Of a stretch of DNA of 8,859 bases, positions 6,171 through 8,859 are shown piece after piece. Position numbers and translations under genes: made by a program. The notes beneath the pieces are model-generated. The model ran no database searches. It saw nothing but the letters and a program-made list of their open reading frames with translations, and had not been told where the DNA came from. Position 1 is the first letter of the stretch. Each line of letters starts with the position of its first letter. This DNA is from Patescibacteria group bacterium. Its GTDB lineage: Bacteria > Patescibacteriota > Patescibacteriia > Patescibacteriales > GWC2-42-12. The stretch lies in contig JAHJAP010000049.1 in the NCBI GenBank assembly GCA_018813805.1, positions 1 through 8,859 on the forward strand, given 5' to 3'.

Positions 6171-7688
6171 ATGGATTATTTAAAAGTTGGCAAAGCGACA
6201 GAATTAACTGGCCGAGATAGAAGGCTTTATAGATTATTGGAAATAGCACCTGGTTTTTTGTCCTGGAGTACTTTGTTGTTATTAATTATTTTGTCTTATT
6301 TTAAGCCTATTTGGGTGGCTTATTTTATTATTGCTTTTGATGTTTATTGGTTGTTGCTGGTTATTTATTTAGGTATTTTGCTTTTATTTGCTTATTTTGC
6401 AATGCAAAAAAATGTATTAATTAATTGGCGCGTCAAGTGTAATAATTTAAGTTGGCAAGATATTCATCATTTAATAATTTTTCCTACATATAAAGAAAGT
6501 TTAGAAATTATTAAACAAAGTTTTCAGGGATTGCTTGATGATGGCTATCCAACTGAAAAAATGATTGTAATATTGGCAGTAGAAGCTAGGGAAGGGAAAG
6601 ACGCATTAGTTAACGCTAAAATAATTGAACAAGAATATGGAAATAAATTTAAAAAATTTTTAATTACAATACATCCAGATAATATAGTTGGCGAACTTAA
6701 AGGTAAGGGCGCTAATCAGGCATGGGCTGCCAAGGAAGTAAAAGAAAAAATTATTGATAAAGAAAATTATGATTATAATAAAATTTTAGTTAGTGTTTTT
6801 GATATAGACACAGTGGTTTTTCCGGGATATTTTTTTTGTTTAACTTACAAATTCTTAACCACACCTAATCCATATAAAGCCAGTTATCAGCCAATACCTA
6901 TTTATCATAATAATATTTGGCAAGCTTATTTTTTTGCGCGAGTAGCAGCTGCTTCTAATACTTTTTGGCAAATGATGCAACAAATTAGACAAGAAAAATT
7001 AGCTACATATTCTTCTCATTCAATGACTTGGCGAGCATTGGTAGACATTAATTTTTGGTCAACAAATATGGTTAGCGAAGATTCACGAATTTTTTGGCAT
7101 AGTCTTTGTTATTATAAAGGCGATTATCGCGTAGAGCCATTATATTTTCCAGTTTCTATGGATATTTGTATGGATAAAAATATTTATCAAACTATGAAAA
7201 ATTTATATAAACAGCAACGTCGTTGGGGTTGGGGAGTTGAAAATGTTCCTTATTTAATATTTAATGTTATTAAAAATTATAAAGAATTACCAATTAAAAA
7301 AATGATTGGTCGTATTTTTATTCAACTTTATGGATTTCATTCTTGGGCAACAAACGCCTTGATAATTGGTATTATTGGCTGGCTGCCAATAATTTTTGGC
7401 GGAAATCAATTTAATAATATGGTTTTATCAAATAATTTACCAACAATAACTAGAACTTTAATGATTATAGCTATGATTGGCTTGGTATTTTCTGCTATTA
7501 TTTCAACAATACTTTTGCCAAAACGTCCTTCTAATTATGGATTTAGTAAAAATATTATAATAATTTTGCAATGGTTGATCTTGCCAATTACTATTATTAT
7601 TTTTGGCGCTATTCCTAGTTTAGAAGCTCAAACAAGATTGATGCTAGGAAAATATATGGGATATTGGGTAACACCAAAAAGCAGATAG
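6171..7688 (+). CDS. membrane-embedded GT2-family glycosyltransferase
   Basis: The protein has 505 residues and the layout of processive or membrane-anchored GT2 enzymes. Two N-terminal membrane segments (about 31-50 and 54-78) precede a cytoplasmic GT-A domain, and about three C-terminal segments follow (about 388-412, 427-450 and 463-485). Catalytic features are visible: HHLIIFPTYKES near 98-110 (nucleotide-sugar binding strand), GKGANQAW near 178-185, the DxD-type D211-I212-D213, the probable catalytic base in VSEDSRIF (E303-D304), and Q349-R350-R351-W352, the QxxRW-type motif. These point to transfer from a nucleotide-sugar across or at the membrane. Substrate and processivity cannot be read from the sequence. 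The gene begins 11 bp after DUF1361. TATAAT at 6161-6166 just before the ATG may be a chance match in this AT-rich DNA. The protein starts with a soluble stretch (MDYLKVGKATELTGRD). Confidence 0.88.
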   Translation: MDYLKVGKATELTGRDRRLYRLLEIAPGFLSWSTLLLLIILSYFKPIWVAYFIIAFDVYWLLLVIYLGILLLFAYFAMQKNVLINWRVKCNNLSWQDIHHLIIFPTYKESLEIIKQSFQGLLDDGYPTEKMIVILAVEAREGKDALVNAKIIEQEYGNKFKKFLITIHPDNIVGELKGKGANQAWAAKEVKEKIIDKENYDYNKILVSVFDIDTVVFPGYFFCLTYKFLTTPNPYKASYQPIPIYHNNIWQAYFFARVAAASNTFWQMMQQIRQEKLATYSSHSMTWRALVDINFWSTNMVSEDSRIFWHSLCYYKGDYRVEPLYFPVSMDICMDKNIYQTMKNLYKQQRRWGWGVENVPYLIFNVIKNYKELPIKKMIGRIFIQLYGFHSWATNALIIGIIGWLPIIFGGNQFNNMVLSNNLPTITRTLMIIAMIGLVFSAIISTILLPKRPSNYGFSKNIIIILQWLILPITIIIFGAIPSLEAQTRLMLGKYMGYWVTPKSR

Positions 7689-7728
7689 AGATAGCTTTAA
7701 AATAAGTTTTAAAATCATTTTATAAATT

Positions 7729-8163
7729 ATGATATTTAAAAAAAATAAAAATTTTATCGCAAAATATATTTTTAATCAAAAAACGTTAGCCTTATTAGGT
7801 TTGATTATAATTATTTTAATTAGTTTTCCATTAATTAAAAATGTTCGTCGTAATAATAAAATTAATCAAGAAATAAGAGAATTAGAGAAGAAAATAACTA
7901 ATTTAGAAAATAGAAATTTAAATTTTAAAAATTTAATCTCTTATTTGGAGTCTAATCAATTTATAGAAGAACAGGCTAGACTTAAGTTGGGCTTGAAAAA
8001 AGAAGGTGAAGATGTAACTGTGATAAAAAACAATTTAAATCCTGAAAATAATAATTTAACAGCATCTAGCAGTAATATTTTTAATATAACTGGATTAACT
8101 AAAGAAAAATTAATTGAACCAGCCAATAATCCACAAAAATGGCTGAAACATTTTTTTAAATAA
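7729..8163 (+). CDS. FtsB/DivIC/FtsL-like septum formation initiator family protein
   Basis: The 144 residues have the standard arrangement of this family. A short basic cytoplasmic tail precedes one membrane segment (residues 19-36, TLALLGLIIIILISFPLI). A coiled coil follows at about 43-75 (INQEIRELEKKITNLENRN), then the conserved extracellular segment IEEQARLKLGLKKEGE at 79-94, matching the 'E.AR..lgl.k.gE..i' box. FtsB and DivIC bring the divisome together with FtsL and FtsQ/DivIB and activate septal wall synthesis. The last 40 residues are an N- and S-rich tail ending in NPQKWLKHFFK. The gene lies 40 bp after GT2 and 6 bp before the next gene. Which of FtsB, DivIC or FtsL it corresponds to cannot be settled by similarity alone, so no symbol is given. 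Confidence 0.85.
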   Translation: MIFKKNKNFIAKYIFNQKTLALLGLIIIILISFPLIKNVRRNNKINQEIRELEKKITNLENRNLNFKNLISYLESNQFIEEQARLKLGLKKEGEDVTVIKNNLNPENNNLTASSSNIFNITGLTKEKLIEPANNPQKWLKHFFK

Positions 8164-8169
8164 TAAATT

Positions 8170-8859
8170 ATGACCAAAAATTTGGATGGAATAAAAAAAA
8201 TAACATTAAAGAATTTTAATAAATCTAATAAAATATTTTCGGATGTTAGTAGTGAAAGAAAAATATTTACCAAAGTTGATGCGAGAAATATTATTAAATT
8301 AGATAATACAAAAATTAGAAAAGTTGATGGGATTACAGAAAGAAAAATGTTTAGCAAACACAAAGAAGAGCAATTTAAAAAATTGCAAAAAGCAAAAGAA
8401 GCAGAATATCGTTATCAAGAAGAAAGAATAAGATTAGAAAAAGAAGAAAAATTAAAAGAAGAAAAAGAAGCAGAACGTCGTTATCAAGAAGAAAAATTGC
8501 AAAAAGCAAAAGAAGAAAGAATAAGATTAGAAAAAAAAAGACAAGAAAAGTTATTAAAAAAAGCTTTAAAGCAAAAAAGAAGAATTGCTTTAATAAAAAA
8601 AATACGAATTTGTTCAAAAAAAGCTTTAAAAAATTCGTTGATATTGTTATTATTTTTTGCAATTTTTTACATAATTTTTTGTGTAATAGTTTTAAAATTT
8701 AGCGCTGACAATAGTTTAACTAGAAAAATTAATAAACACTTATTTGTTCCAGCGTTAATTTTTGATATGGGCTTGATTAATTATTACGATTATAAAGATG
8801 AATTAATTAAAAATGAACAATTGCGAAAAGATATTGTTGAAAAAAAATTATTAAAAAAA
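8170..8859 (+). CDS. coiled-coil, single-pass membrane protein, start of a possible SurA-like foldase; cut off by window edge
   Basis: The frame is open from the ATG at 8170 to the window edge, giving 230 residues with no stop. An N-terminal basic region includes two similar blocks, SERKIFTK (28-35) and TERKMFSK (56-63). A long charged coiled coil of E, K, R and Q follows at about 64-134 and contains internal repeats. A basic stretch then leads to one membrane segment at about 156-176 (LILLLFFAIFYIIFCVIVLKF). Downstream, SLTRKINKHLFVPALIFDMG and INYYDYKDELIKNEQ look like the region in Candidate Phyla Radiation proteins that precedes a SurA-N/peptidyl-prolyl isomerase-type domain. That resemblance is from memory and weak. 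The topology (positive-inside) would place the coiled coil in the cytoplasm and the C-terminal domain outside. The gene starts 6 bp after the FtsB-like gene and is probably in the same operon. Confidence 0.7.
   Translation, partial: MTKNLDGIKKITLKNFNKSNKIFSDVSSERKIFTKVDARNIIKLDNTKIRKVDGITERKMFSKHKEEQFKKLQKAKEAEYRYQEERIRLEKEEKLKEEKEAERRYQEEKLQKAKEERIRLEKKRQEKLLKKALKQKRRIALIKKIRICSKKALKNSLILLLFFAIFYIIFCVIVLKFSADNSLTRKINKHLFVPALIFDMGLINYYDYKDELIKNEQLRKDIVEKKLLKK
8378..8535 (+). repeat. internal coding repeats in the coiled-coil region
   Basis: Two 24-nt blocks are each present twice, identically. One lies at 8378-8401 and 8492-8515 (encoding KLQKAKE), the other at 8419-8442 and 8512-8535 (encoding EERIRLEK). 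A third near-copy pair encodes AEYRYQEE and AERRYQEE. The blocks occur in a shuffled order rather than as simple tandem copies. They build a highly charged helix and probably reflect local duplication by slippage or recombination. Confidence 0.75.

Noticed and set aside
7698..7719. AT-only inverted repeat between GT2 and the FtsB-like gene
   Set aside because: A stem of TTTAAAA/TTTTAAA is trivial in this composition and has no G-C pairs to act as a terminator.
905..8163. Possible recoding of TGA as glycine (SR1/Gracilibacteria code 25)
   Set aside because: All six complete genes are free of in-frame TGA and use GGN for glycine. In code 25 at this base composition TGA would be expected often.
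7956..8363. Minus-strand frame of 135 codons spanning the FtsB-like gene and the next gene
   Set aside because: It overlaps two supported plus-strand genes and shows no domain or plausible start context.
8375..8662. Minus-strand leucine- and phenylalanine-rich frame that looks like a membrane protein
   Set aside because: It is the antisense of the GAA/AAA-rich coiled-coil coding region, and the apparent hydrophobicity is a composition artefact.
1..8859. tRNA, rRNA, riboswitch or CRISPR array
   Set aside because: No cloverleaf with a GGTTCRA-type T-loop, no regularly spaced repeats with unique spacers and no conserved RNA motif were seen. The three repeat copies are irregularly spaced and of mixed orientation.

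Overview
The window is very AT-rich, with runs of A and T even inside genes, and it reads as part of a small-genome bacterium of the Candidate Phyla Radiation (Patescibacteria, probably the Parcubacteria side). Three things support this. Compact co-directional genes have no recognisable Shine-Dalgarno sites and often start in the context AAATTATG. A split type IV coupling-type ATPase carries a C-terminal zinc ribbon and sits beside a membrane-anchored partner, a pairing I associate with these lineages. The neighbours are DUF1361, FtsB-like and coiled-coil/membrane genes of the kind found there. Standard bacterial code fits: long frames contain no in-frame TGA, and the stops used are TAA and TAG. 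The lineage assignment is inference, since no rRNA or marker gene is present.

Left part (1-1987): a surface-polysaccharide locus. A minus-strand O-antigen ligase/polymerase-like membrane protein runs off the left edge. It is divergent from a plus-strand GT4 glycosyltransferase. The 190 bp between them is mostly one imperfect inverted repeat, whose ends carry a GC-richer core (GGTCTGTCGCC). A third copy of the core lies at the 3' end of the glycosyltransferase gene and encodes its last residues. The glycosyltransferase is therefore bracketed by copies of the repeat, like a cassette or a MITE/REP-type arrangement. This is the most unusual feature of the window.

Middle (1988-2129): a short intergenic stretch with a perfect 20-bp-arm hairpin, 25 bp before the next start codon. 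It is either a terminator or an operator.

Right part (2130-8859): six tightly packed plus-strand genes, probably one operon. In order they are: a membrane-anchored partner of the ATPase; a TraG/VirD4/HerA-like ATPase with a zinc ribbon; a DUF1361 membrane protein; a membrane-embedded GT2 glycosyltransferase; an FtsB/DivIC-like division protein; and the start of a coiled-coil membrane protein that may be a SurA-like foldase. All are envelope-associated or act at the membrane, so the ATPase pair may serve a cell-surface DNA or macromolecule transport machine rather than a classical conjugation module. No relaxase or VirB-type channel gene is visible here.
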